Assembly: GCA_019155185.1 (NCBI GenBank)
Contig: CM032794.1
Location: forward strand, 13,432,721-13,496,720
From: Beaufortia kweichowensis
Taxonomy: Eukaryota; Chordata; Actinopteri; Cypriniformes; Gastromyzontidae
Length of the DNA: 64,000 bases
Direction of reading: 5' to 3'
The notes beneath the pieces were generated by a model. It did no database searches. It saw nothing but the letters and a program-made list of their open reading frames with translations, and had not been told where the DNA came from. The position numbers and the translations under genes are program-made. Positions 43,901 through 54,846 of the stretch are shown here, piece after piece; the first letter of the stretch is position 1, and every line of letters starts with the position of its first letter.

Positions 43901-45246
43901 GTACGATATCCATCACTCAAGCCTACCTGCTAAACATCTCCTATCCCCAACCTTCAGCAGCGATCACACATATACTGACACACGTCGCTCAGCATCTGTG
44001 TTATGAGACTGGTTTTTATGTGATAATTTTAAGTAAGATGTCCTGCATCAAGAACATTACTACTACACTTATGAGCTTTCTCCCTGACATATAAACACAC
44101 ATGTATGATTACTTCAGGAAGATCAGGCGTACTTTCCAGCTGGGAGTGTGTACATGTGTTTGTTGTGTACTGTAATTGTATCAAAGAGTGCACTGAGACA
44201 GAGGAGATGAGTTGTGTGCATATGTCTTGTACTGTAGTTTGCATGTGCATCACTTCTTATTGTGACATTTGGAGAACCTGAAAACACCCAAACTTAAAGG
44301 AATAGTTTACCCAAAAATGCAAATTCTTTCATCATTTAGTCTCCGTCATGCCATTCAAAATGTCTTTCCTTTGCAGAACACAAAAGAAGATATTTTGAAG
44401 AATGTTGGTAACCAAACAACACTGGACCCCATTGACTTCCATTGTATGGACAAAAAAACACATTTCTCAAAATATCTTCTTTTGTGTTCCACAGAAGAAA
44501 CAGTCACGTACAGGTTTTGAAAGACATGAGGGTAAATGAACAATGATAGAAGTTCAATTTTTGGGTGAACACTTTGCCTTTAAACACTTTGCCAAACACA
44601 CAAACAAACTGAAGTCAGAATCACAAGCTCCTGTTATACTATAAAGGAGGAAACACCAGTAAGCTAATTTATTTTTTTGACAGTCACAAAGTAGTCCAGT
44701 GTACCTGAATTAACCGTATGCCCCTTTCATCCCTCTCCTCTGTCCTCTGCTCTCCTCTTTCTTATCTTTCTTTAATGCATATAGTTTGTGCAATACGGTC
44801 ATAGCACAAATACACACACTGCCTCTCAACGCTGTCTCTCCTCAGCTCAGCTTTATGCAGGACAGCACTGGATTAAAAGCTTCACTCAGTAATCAGTCTG
44901 CTAAACATGTAAACATGTCTTACCCAGCCAAGACCCAGTGCCCTACTGCGGGACAGTCACTCACGAATCAGATATTCACAGGCAGACAGTAGGCCAAACA
45001 AACACTTGCACATAAATTTGTATTGGACAGAAGATCATGCAGATATAGGATTGATTGAGTACACCTGCATAGACACACACACACACACACACACACTCCT
45101 CACACAGCTCCACCTGTCCAGCACTGCAGCACACAGTCACAGATTCAGCAGAACATCCCACTGCAGTAAAGCTCAAACCCAGCAGCCCCTCCCCGTCTCA
45201 CACACTAACACACACTCCAACACACGCTTACCTTTGTGACAGTCAT
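19768..45246 (-). CDS. coro2b: Coronin-2B, complete, 12 coding exons over 25 kb
   Basis: Exons in transcript order: 45246-45232, 29349-29149, 24615-24499, 23415-23266, 23113-22949, 22774-22658, 22209-22105, 21911-21815, 21466-21354, 20586-20496, 20405-20266 and 19944-19768. All introns are GT-AG and phases agree, giving 495 aa. The N-terminus MTVTKMSWRPTYRSSKFRNV matches human coronin-2B in residues and exon break. Residues about 6-72 form the DUF1899 coronin N-terminal region, about 73-300 the WD40 blades (RIWEIP, LIWNLEIGEPVKMIDCHTDV, IALWDQ), about 260-395 DUF1900, and about 438-475 the C-terminal coiled coil (LLRMFFRQQDELRRLKDEL). Coronins bind F-actin and Arp2/3; coronin-2B is known from neurons and focal adhesions. 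The protein ends in an Asn/Ser-rich extension that human coronin-2B lacks. Coronin-2A is the alternative, less likely given MTVTK and the anp32a/itga11 neighbours. Confidence 0.95.
20266..20405 (-). CDS. coro2b: coro2b coding exon 11 (residues 391-437)
   Basis: Encodes EPVLMSLKEGYTRPNNLVFK through ENVPPRTENE, the linker between propeller and coiled coil. The first codon is split with exon 10 (g|aa). Donor gtgatt. Confidence 0.94.
20496..20586 (-). CDS. coro2b: coro2b coding exon 10 (residues 361-390)
   Basis: Encodes SETYQEDIYPMTAGTEPALS then ADEWLSGINR. Acceptor ttttttgcag, donor gtaacg, phase 1 out. Confidence 0.94.
20683..20750 (+). mobile_element. Degenerate tRNA-SINE head
   Basis: TAGTTGCCTAGTGGTTAAAG then CTCTGGGC (A-box-like) and GTTGGAGGTTCAATTC (B-box-like) at tRNA spacing. 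It sits in the coro2b intron between exons 9 and 10. Confidence 0.5.
21027..21050. repeat. (GT)n microsatellite
   Basis: Perfect GT run of 12 units within a coro2b intron. Confidence 0.95.
21354..21466 (-). CDS. coro2b: coro2b coding exon 9 (residues 323-360)
   Basis: Encodes GVMPKHGLDVRACEVFRFYK through ISMIVPRR. It is a highly conserved DUF1900 segment. 113 nt, phase 1 in, phase 0 out, donor gtgagc. Confidence 0.95.
21528..21640 (+). mobile_element. tRNA-derived SINE fragment (HAmo-like)
   Basis: The tRNA-like head TCCTGTGGCTCAATTAGTAG then AGCATTGCATCAGCA and a degenerate B box (GTTTGATTCCCA) are followed by TGAATGCACTGTAAA, the start of the L2-like tail, where it breaks off. It lies in the coro2b intron between exons 8 and 9, antisense to the gene. 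Confidence 0.7.
21815..21911 (-). CDS. coro2b: coro2b coding exon 8 (residues 291-322)
   Basis: Encodes GDGNIRYYEITQEKPYLQ through FRSPAPQKGL and ends in phase 1 at gtaaga. The GDGNIRYYEI stretch is a coronin hallmark of the last propeller blade. Confidence 0.95.
22105..22209 (-). CDS. coro2b: coro2b coding exon 7 (residues 256-290)
   Basis: Encodes EDLSMPIVEEEIDGLSGLL through MLYLAGK, the start of DUF1900. 105 nt, donor gtacac. Confidence 0.95.
22658..22774 (-). CDS. coro2b: coro2b coding exon 6 (residues 217-255)
   Basis: Encodes EANFKNHKVNRVVFLGNMK through NTRQIALWDQ, ending a blade with the ALWD motif. Donor gtgagg. Confidence 0.95.
22949..23113 (-). CDS. coro2b: coro2b coding exon 5 (residues 162-216)
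   Basis: Encodes ILIWNLEIGEPVKMIDCH through RVIEPRSGKVLQ, near-identical to human coronin-2B in this blade. Donor gtgtgc is slightly off consensus but in phase with the next exon. Confidence 0.95.
23266..23415 (-). CDS. coro2b: coro2b coding exon 4 (residues 112-161)
   Basis: Encodes VRIWEIPDSGLRRNLTEAV through LFSAGYDYK. It contains a WD-type RIWEIP strand and the next blade's GHSRRVGLIEWHPT. Donor gtaatg. Confidence 0.95.
24499..24615 (-). CDS. coro2b: coro2b coding exon 3 (residues 73-111)
   Basis: Encodes FGRIEPHYPKVCGHQGNV through IIASCSEDSS, a WD40 blade with the GH dipeptide and the DIKWNPF strand. Donor gtgagt, acceptor ccccacag, 117 nt. Confidence 0.95.
26990..27080 (+). mobile_element. 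Degenerate HAmo-like SINE
   Basis: CCTGTTGCATAATTGGTAAA then ATATGGCAGCAAGATTATTGG, then CTGAATGCACTGAAATGC, follow the order of the SINE at 21.53 kb but are heavily mutated. Located in coro2b intron 2. Confidence 0.4.
28471..28499. repeat. Perfect 13-bp inverted repeat with 3-nt loop
   Basis: ATTGGTGTGCATA at 28471-28483 is followed by TAT, then its exact complement at 28487-28499. Located in coro2b intron 2. Confidence 0.9.
28771..28789. repeat. (ATT)n short tandem repeat
   Basis: ATTATTATTATTATTATT run in coro2b intron 2. Confidence 0.85.
29149..29349 (-). CDS. coro2b: coro2b coding exon 2 (residues 6-72)
   Basis: Encodes MSWRPTYRSSKFRNVYGK through SFVVIPVTQ, the conserved coronin N-terminal signature (FRNVYGK). 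It begins right after a ggcag acceptor and ends at gtaacc. Its internal ATG could also serve as a start for a transcript lacking exon 1. Confidence 0.96.
40978..41040. repeat. Short imperfect inverted repeat 'ctggtccaccagcatag'
   Basis: GTACTGGTGGACCAGCATAG then CCATGCTGTTTACCAGCC follows TTGCTGGTCCAGTGC. Similar 'accagcatgg' fragments occur near 3750 and 42340, which suggests a dispersed family. Confidence 0.4.
42674..43389. mobile_element. hAT-like non-autonomous DNA transposon (716 bp)
   Basis: It begins TAGGGATGTCCC and ends GGGACATCCCTA, perfect 12-bp terminal inverted repeats. A perfect 8-bp direct duplication ATTTATTT flanks it at 42666-42673 and 43390-43397, the length typical of hAT insertions. 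The subterminal regions also mirror each other imperfectly (CCGAGTCCCGATCGG versus CGAGTCCTGATCGGG). No transposase is present. The centre is AT-rich except for a GC-rich tRNA-like block at 43158-43246. It is inserted in coro2b intron 1, about 1.8 kb from the first coding exon. Confidence 0.92.
43158..43246 (+). other. tRNA-like (type II, Leu/Ser-like) sequence inside the hAT-like element
   Basis: A 7-bp acceptor-like stem, GTCGGAG at 43158-43164 with CTCTGAC at 43239-43245 (one G-T pair), is followed by a discriminator-like A. Internal TGGCTGAGTGG resembles an A box and GAGTTGGAATCCC a B box. A GC-rich hairpin, TGCGCTTCGGCGACGCG, lies where a long variable arm would be. The T stem pairs poorly, so it is a pseudo-tRNA or SINE head, not a functional tRNA. 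I could not assign an anticodon. Confidence 0.6.
44294..44583. mobile_element. Foldback MITE of the cyprinid AAAGGAATAG type
   Basis: It starts TTAAAGGAATAGTTTACCC and ends GGGTGAACACTTTGCCTTTAA. Internal arms mirror each other (GAACACAAAAGAAGATATTTT at 44376 onward; AAAATATCTTCTTTTGTGTT near 44468), with a short centre around CCATTGACTTCCATTG. This 290-bp palindromic family is extremely common in zebrafish and carp genomes by my recollection. It lies in coro2b intron 1. Confidence 0.85.
45072..45096. repeat. (CA)n microsatellite near the coro2b first exon
   Basis: Perfect CA run of about 12 units, 136 bp inside coro2b intron 1. Confidence 0.92.
45232..45246 (-). CDS. coro2b: coro2b coding exon 1 (MTVTK)
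   Basis: The 15 coding bases read ATG ACT GTC ACA AAG, followed directly by GTAAGC. Human coronin-2B also starts MTVTK before MSW, so this is the true first coding exon despite its size. It lies 15.9 kb from exon 2. Confidence 0.88.
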
Positions 45247-45480
45247 GCAGAGATCAGTATGGAAGAGTCAACTTCTGTTCCTAAAACGCTGACTGTGACA
45301 GCGGGACAGACTCACTGAGCGTGTATTTGTGAGTGAGACGCGGGAGATTGCGAAAGAGAGAAGCAGCGAGTGGTTGAGCGAGGGAGAGGGAGGGTCTGTC
45401 GCTGTCTCCTGCTAAGTAACCAAGCCTATCAGTGCAGCGGCTGCCCTGGTCCCTTAGTCTGAATACTGCGGTAAAGTGAG
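45247..45480 (-). promoter_or_regulatory. coro2b: coro2b 5' UTR and promoter region
   Basis: Immediately upstream (minus strand) of the MTVTK exon is a GC-richer block with several CG dinucleotides, such as GCGTGTATTTG, GACGCGGGAGA and CAGCGGCTGCC on the plus strand. It ends at the CT tract that begins near 45508. No clear TATA box is seen. Promoter function is inferred from position and composition. Confidence 0.5.
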
Positions 45481-45504
45481 CTCAGCATGTTACTATTACT
45501 CCTC

Positions 45505-48155
<2,651 letters not shown>

Positions 48156-48369
48156 CAGATGAAGACAAAAATATTAGCCCCCCCTGTTAAATATGAGCAA
48201 AGATGGTTGTAAAAATAAATCTGCATTGTTTCTGCTTTTGATCTTTATTTTAAAAATATCACAAAAATACAATGTTTCATTAAAGCAAAAACAATTAAAA
48301 GTGGGGGGGAAATCACATCATGAATTTTTTTTTCTTAAATGCACATTGGACACAATTATTGGCACCCCT
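48156..48369 (+). repeat. Left terminal inverted repeat of the Tc1-like element
   Basis: Pairs with 49523-49733 when reverse-complemented, starting CAG(A/T)TGA(A/G)GACAAAAA. Mismatches are scattered, so the insertion is old. Confidence 0.9.
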
Positions 48370-49522
48370 AAAAATACTTGTGAGTAAAACTTTTCTGAAG
48401 TATATTCCCGTTGATATTTACATTTTCTTAGCACACCAAGGTGACTAGAAACATGATGTTGTCCAGTCATGACTTTCTGTTTCACAAAAGAATAAATATT
48501 AAGTAAAACAAAGGCCAAATATCCTTATCATTCATCACAATGGGTAAAATGAAATAATGTAGTCCTGATGTGCATTAAAAGATTGCTGAGCTACACAAAA
48601 TAGAAAGTGGCTTTAAGGAAATAGTTAAAACAATAAGAAATTCCCATTTGCAGCATCAGGGTAACAATAAAGATATTTTAATCCACTGAAGATGTTGCAG
48701 ATCTGCCTGAAAGAGGATGTGTGTCTGTATTGTCTTAATGCAGAACAATGAACATGATTTGAGTGTCCAAAGACTCTTCAAGGACTACAGATGAAAAACT
48801 GCAGAAATTAGTTCAATCTTTGGGTCAGAAAGCTTTAAAAAAAATAAAGGAAAACAGCACGTCCATCACAACAAGTTGTTTAGGACACAGTTAAAGAAAC
48901 AAATCCACTGCTCTCATTCAAAAAAAATCCCCAATATTCATTTGCCAAACTGGATTTTTCAGACAGGCATGGGTTCTATGGCCAGATGAAACTAAAGAAA
49001 AGTTTTTTGTCAGCAAGAACACAAGACAGGTTTGGTGCACAAATGGATAAAAAAGTGCCCCATGTCCACAGTTCAATAAACAGCCGGATATTTATTGTTG
49101 TGGTCCTACTTTTATACCAGAGGTCCTGAGCATCTTGTTCAGATACATGACATCACAGATTCTATTAAATAACAAAAGAAAAAAAATCAAAACCTGACTT
49201 CCCTTACTAGAGATCTTATAATAGGCAGCGGTTAGATCTTCCATGAGCACACTGGTTAAAAACAAACATCAAAATCATCACAAAAATAGGTCGGTGAGCA
49301 CAAAATCAAGGTTCTGCCACAGCCACAACAGTTCCCTGACCTGAACCCTATAGAAGATTAGTGGAGTGAACTAAAGAGGAGAAAGCACCAACATTTGAAG
49401 GATCTGGAGAAACTGTGTAAGGAGGAATGGCCTAATATTACTTGCCATAAATTCTTCAGCCTCATTAGACATTATAAGAGAAGACTGTGAGCAGTTTTCA
49501 GGTAGTAAAAAGCATTAAATGA

Positions 49523-49733
49523 AAGGGGGCCAATAATTGTGTCCAACTCGCATTTAAGAAAACATTTTTTCATAATGTGATTTTCCCCCCACTTTCAAGT
49601 TTTGCTTCAATGAAACATTGTATTTTTGTGATTTTTAAAAAAATAAAGATCAAAAGCAGAACCAATGCATATTTATTTTTATAACGGTCTTTGCTCATAA
49701 TTAACGGGGGGCTAATATTTTTGTCCTCAACTG
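49523..49733 (-). repeat. Right terminal inverted repeat of the Tc1-like element
   Basis: Mirror of the left repeat. It ends in CTCAACTG next to the TA target duplication. Confidence 0.9.
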
Positions 49734-50168
49734 TATGTCCCTCAGGGTATCAATAATATAGAGTAGAGTAAACTGTCTACCAGTTCATCTACAGAAAACA
49801 TTTGGTAGGAATATTTACAGGAAGAAGACTAGTGGTAAGCTGAAAGCTACTGACTCTCCCTATATAGAGAAATCATTTATGATCTTTTTATTTTTTAAAA
49901 TTAGTCTTCTGAGGCTGTGTAAAATATTTTAAATTTTCAGTGATACTCTGTTCATATTTTAAAGTGTAAATGCGTTCAAATGCTTAAATGTTAAATGCAA
50001 TTGTAAATTAGAAAAGTAATCATTTGGGTTGCAGTGATCACAGCGGTCAAAGAAGCTTTGATGTGGTCAGGATCCATTTATCTATGCATTCATGTTTGGT
50101 TAAGTGTTGTGTGCGGTGGGCTGATCCAGTGCCAGGAGCTGTTTGCATACACAGGTCAACTCTTTCAT

Positions 50169-50188
50169 GTGTGTGTGTGTGTGTGTGT
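50169..50188. repeat. (GT)n microsatellite
   Basis: Ten GT units, with GT-rich sequence continuing irregularly to about 50275. Confidence 0.9.
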
Positions 50189-50611
50189 TTAGCAGGGCTG
50201 ACAGTCCACAGAACCGTACATGCTTTGTGAGTATGTGTGCAGATGTGAGTGTGCGTGCGTGTGTCTGTGTGGTCTGTGAATGAAGCTTTACCCATAAGTC
50301 CAGTGGTCTTGCTCTAATTACAGCAGTGCTTTGAGTCAGCTTACACTTTTCACAGTGGCACATGGAGAGCTCTAGCTGCAAAGCTTTATTAACAAACCAG
50401 AGATTACAATGAAAGGAGAGGAAATTCTCCTAAACTGTGTAAATGTACTGTGCACTGTGTGTCTGTAGAATAAGACTTGTCACTATTTCTGTCAATCATA
50501 AGTACACATCAGGGAAAAAAATTGTTATGGAGCTAAAAAAAAGGAGTAAATAGGCATTAATGGCACTGGTGCTGTACATTAAAATCTTTTGTGTAAAGCT
50601 ATTTAATTCCA

Positions 50612-50692
50612 TACGCATTTATTTGTATAGTGCTTTTCATGATATGTGTCATTTCAAAGCAGCTTTACAGAAAGTATGATTCAACAAGTTCA
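50612..50692. repeat. Dispersed repeat relic ('tttgtatagtgcttttca' type)
   Basis: TTATTTGTATAGTGCTTTTC then ATTTCAAAGCAGCTTTACAG resembles a very common cyprinid repeat end. Family and strand not assigned. Confidence 0.4.
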
Positions 50693-53324
50693 AGTTTTAT
50701 AAGTTAAATTGGATTTGGAAATGATATTATAGTGCTGTCATTAAAATTGAACTCGGTTATTTAACTTGCATTAGCAAACCAAATGCACAGAAAACGCAAT
50801 TTCTTTCCATCCAGCATCACATAGACAGATTCTTAACATCTATGTTAAGAAAATGTCATACAAAGTGCATTCTGCCCATCTGTGGGCCTTATGAGACATC
50901 TCATGAACGTAAAATTTCAAAAGACTTTGTAAACAGAACCTGTCCTAATATTTTTGGAATGTTTGATGAGGACGTTTCTGTAGAATTAGTTTGTGATGAT
51001 CCCCAACATTTCTGTAATTCTTTCCATAGATCAGTATTGCTCTCGTTGCTAACAGCTATGCCTCTGGTATAATCTTTACTTCCAAATAATCAAGCAGTAC
51101 GTAAAACCAAGTGCTAAAAAGTCTGAGCTGGTATTTCCAGCTAAACATTCGCTCCAGGTCTCCAGCTGTTTGGCCAGATCCAAACTCAGCCATCCAGCTA
51201 TATTTCAGGACTCTGTGTGAAGATGCCCATGTGATTTTTCCAGACCTTTTTAAACACTTAGGAAGTGAGTCATACCCATTTGCTGCCCTTCTGATGTTAG
51301 TTATGCGTTTATTTTCACTTGTATCCATAGAATATTTGCCATATCTGCGGTGTCTGTGCTTCACATCCAGGAAACTTATATAGTTAAATGCTTAATCCTC
51401 GGCTTGTTCATTGTTGACAAATGGCATTACGAGGCACGATTATCGTGCAAACTGGTGAAGCAGAATGTGAAAATCTATACTAGGGTATTAAGTCACATTA
51501 GGAAAAAATTTAAATAAAATTTGCAGTATTTTTCTTACTGTGCCATTGTATTTTCTCTTTTACATGTTTACGTGCTGGCGTTCTGGATGATGTCTTGTTA
51601 CAGTAAACAAAAAACCAAAAAATGGTTCTTCTAGGACAGATCAGCATCAAAAGTTTGCTAATTTCTCATAAGCCTGTCCAGCAACCCTTGATGTGGCCTA
51701 ACATCAGAGGAGCAAAAACAATCAGTGAAATTTTTACTTGTTTGTTTCCCAGGTTTTCAAAAAGCTCTTTTTTGAGCTTCTCGTGAGAAATAATTTATTT
51801 ACTTTACTTCTATGTTATATTGGGTTATTGAACAGTTATTGTGGGAATGAAGAGGGTTTTTTTTATGCTAGAAGACCAGAGATGATAAGAGTCCCAAATG
51901 TCTATGTCTAAACTATTTTGAGGACAACAAAACATTACCAAGAAAAATGACTCTGCGTTACTCCTGCGAAAAGCCGCAAGGAGTTTTATGCTCTCTCCCT
52001 CTAATATGTCATCATATGGGATGCATTTACAGTGCCTGCTCGCGGGGACTCGCTTTGGCGTTTATGCGGTCAACCCTGAAATAAATAATTACGTATAAGG
52101 CTCCTCAAACCTAATAATTACATGCTGGAAATGATGGAGGTTTGGGTTTTCCATGGTGATGCAGAAGAAAACTAAGATATGATTTTCCCCCCTCTTACAT
52201 TTTTCCATTGCGTTTCATGTGAAGTGAAGCGGAAGCTCCGTGAAACAGTAGCGCACGTTTCCCTTCAGCAGGCACGCACGAGGAACCGGACGATTTTAGA
52301 CCACATTATGAGTTAATAGGTCAAATCTAATCGGTACAGAAACTGCTTGGGCTCTGTCGGCCTTACTCAAACGGGAACAAACCAAAGACAAGCCTGTGGC
52401 TTACTTTTTGCATATTATACGTACAAGTTAAAAAGTGGAGTTTCTTTCCACAAACTCCTTGTTTGGTAGATGACAGTGGATAAGTGTAAATTTTCTTAGT
52501 TGAGTGGGAAAAGTTTACACGCTTAACTCGAGCGTGTCGAGTTAAGTCCCTGGTCAGTTTGTGTGTGGGTTTCCGGTTGTGTTTCCATGCATTTTTTCAC
52601 GTTTGAGTGTTGCGTGTGTACCTGGCTGTTTCTAAGCATGCCTGCATGTATGCGTGTGTGTTGCATGGAGCAAATCATATAGTGGTTCCTGCTGCGGTGT
52701 GCAGTTTCAGTTTCCACATCTCCCAGTGTTGCTACTGGCTCTGTGCGCCAGTCAACTGAGCTGCCAGATATCTGGAAAAGTAAGAATGACTCACTACTCA
52801 GACTAGACCAGTGCTCGCTTGATCTCACTATTTATATTAAAGGCCACTGCCATTTTTCACATTATATGAGTTTTTCTATTGGTACATCGTTGCCCTGCTT
52901 ACAATTAAATGGCTCTCTATTCTTTCAACAGCCAATAAGAGCAACCCTGCAATAATAAAATTATGAAGACTGAGAGTGTTAAATGGTCCTGCCACATGGC
53001 ACTAGAAACATGGAGGTGTTCCATCAGAAATATTGATATTTAATGGGACTTTTGACAATTCGGCCTGAATGTAGAACGGACCTCCATGGTTGTAGCTCCA
53101 TTATTGTTGTCAATGATGTGTTTATTCTTCGAGTTGTTGTGAGTGATGGATTTAGATGATGATTATGTTTATATACTGGTCTACCGTAAGAGAGAAACAA
53201 AAGAATGAAATGGTAAACAGTGTGGGTTTATAGTAGAAACATTATGGTTGTGGAGATGAATGCTGCAGTGATGTGCAGCTATTGCTTTTGGAGCACTCCC
53301 CATTGAAACTATTGTGATAAATGT

Positions 53325-53475
53325 CTATTTTTTATTTTTGCTTTTATTGGTGCATAGAAAAGTAGAAAGTAGACAGAATGATATGCAGGCAATAGAAGGG
53401 GCATGGGACCCAGGTCGGACTCGAACCCATGTCTTCTTGAGCCGACAGCTTTTTATACGTCCAGTGCATTTCTTC
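53325..53475 (-). mobile_element. tRNA-derived SINE, second family
   Basis: On the minus strand a B-box-like ATGGGTTCGAGTCCGACC is followed by CCTGCATATCATTCTGTCTA and then ACCAATAAAAGC with an A-rich end. This matches the general form of a fish SINE whose tail ends in CAATAAAgGC. Confidence 0.6.
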
Positions 53476-54756
53476 AGCAGTTTATTATTCCCAGTCATCA
53501 TCTCTGTCTGTTTTTGCAAAAAATGTTGTGTGTATTCATCATGAAAATGTGTTGTCTGTTTAATGCATGCATGGTATTAGTAAAGTGCTGTCATATCCTG
53601 TCTTTTGTCTAAAATAGCATCACCAGCAAAAATAGCCCCTTCACAGCAGATCTCATGGAGTGGTAAGAGCAGCTGGAATGCAAATGGCTATGAGATCACT
53701 ATTTACAGTCCAAACCACTGGATTTCAACACAGCGAGAGTGTTGACTCAATTTTAGCAATCCGAGATTATACAAGTCGAGCTCTTGGTTGAATTAGATAT
53801 TGGTAAAGCAAAGTCTACGACATCTTGCGACTGAGTGTGAGGACACCGGCATCTTTGCCCAAAACCACCAAATTCCTCCAGATGAACATTGCCTGTCAGT
53901 CAAACAGCCAGCCGCATCTAAGCACATCACCATTTGCATGTCTGATTGGTTGACTCATGCTTCCATGGCCTAACCACAATCCCTGATTCTTAGGATAATT
54001 TCTTATGGTTCATAAACACATTTATGTTGGGATTTGAGTTTCATGTTGCTCAGATGTCATTAATGCAATCCTTACATGCATAATAAATATTTTTTATAAA
54101 AAGCTCTTTTCTAGAATATAGAATACATTGACAAAGTCAGTTTACTGTTCTTGAGTTTTGAGTTTACTGTATCGATTTGAAGATATTATGACAGTTCAGA
54201 ATTATTGACTGTAGTTGCCATGTTTTGAGCAGCATCATACAGAAACATGGAAACGGTCAAGATTTGGATCAGCGTTTTGCTGTTGGGTTAATTTGACTGA
54301 CATTTGACACTGTGGTGACTCTGGGGTTTGACCACAGCAGAGCAGTTACTGACTTTTCTCTGTATCTCCTCTGCCAACAGTATTCGTTTATGTGATCTTC
54401 TGTACCAGCCAATGGAAAAACACGAACAGAAGATGGAAAAAGAGAGAGAGGTACTTTTTTGTGTGAGAAACAAAGAGACGAGTATTAAAGTAAAGTCACT
54501 TGAACCTGATCTGGTCTTGATATGTTGACCTACTCTATGATTTGCAGGATATAGAGTACTTCTTTCAGGGTGCATATGTGATGCTTGATGAACCTTATCC
54601 ACAATAAGATAAAAGAGGAGGACATTTTAATAGATGTATACTATCATGATGTCACTTCTTTTTCATTATGTTGTTTATTATTTTGAGTCACACTAATTTA
54701 TGAATAGCAGATTACTGTTAACACAAAAAAGTGACAATGTTATAAATAGCTCATAT

Positions 54757-54846
54757 GCTGGGTTGCTTTAGGCCAAAATGCTGAATTGTTTTAACCCATG
54801 GTTGGGTAAAAAATGGAAATTTTCTGGGTTAATTTTAACCCAGTGC
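54757..54846. repeat. Foldback fragment with AACCCA/TGGGTT arms
   Basis: GCTGGGTTGCTTTAGG, then TTTTAACCCATGGTTGGGTA, then TTCTGGGTTAATTTTAACCC. Alternating complementary arms are typical of a small fish MITE relic. Confidence 0.45.

Larger units (their letters stand above)
29350..45231 (-). other. coro2b: coro2b intron 1 (15.9 kb)
   Basis: Bounded by gtaagc at 45231 and ggcag at 29350-29354. It contains the hAT-like element, the foldback MITE and scattered repeat relics. Between 29.4 and 42.6 kb I see no exon. The ORFs there (up to 119 aa) have no recognisable motif. Confidence 0.7.
48156..49733 (+). mobile_element. Tc1-like (Tc1/mariner) transposon, nearly full length, decayed
   Basis: 1578 bp flanked by TA on both sides (48154-48155 and 49734-49735). 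Terminal inverted repeats of about 210 bp (48156-48369 and 49523-49733) share long stretches, including ACAAAAATATTAGCCCCCC and TTTGCTTTAATG/GCTTCAATG. The interior reads as a degraded plus-strand transposase from about ATG 48540. The C-terminal DDE region survives as a PDLNPIE...W.ELKR-like stretch near 49334-49440, but stops and indels break every frame, including a stop a few codons after the start. It belongs to the Tc1 class with long inverted repeats that is common in fish. It lies between the divergent promoters of coro2b and itga11 and cannot encode an active enzyme. Confidence 0.93.

Noticed and set aside
43630..44094. Longest simple ORF in the window (154 codons, plus strand)
   Set aside because: Lies antisense in coro2b intron 1 between two transposons, shows no motif, unusual Cys/His/Ser mix and no splice or promoter context. 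Conservation would be needed to revive it.
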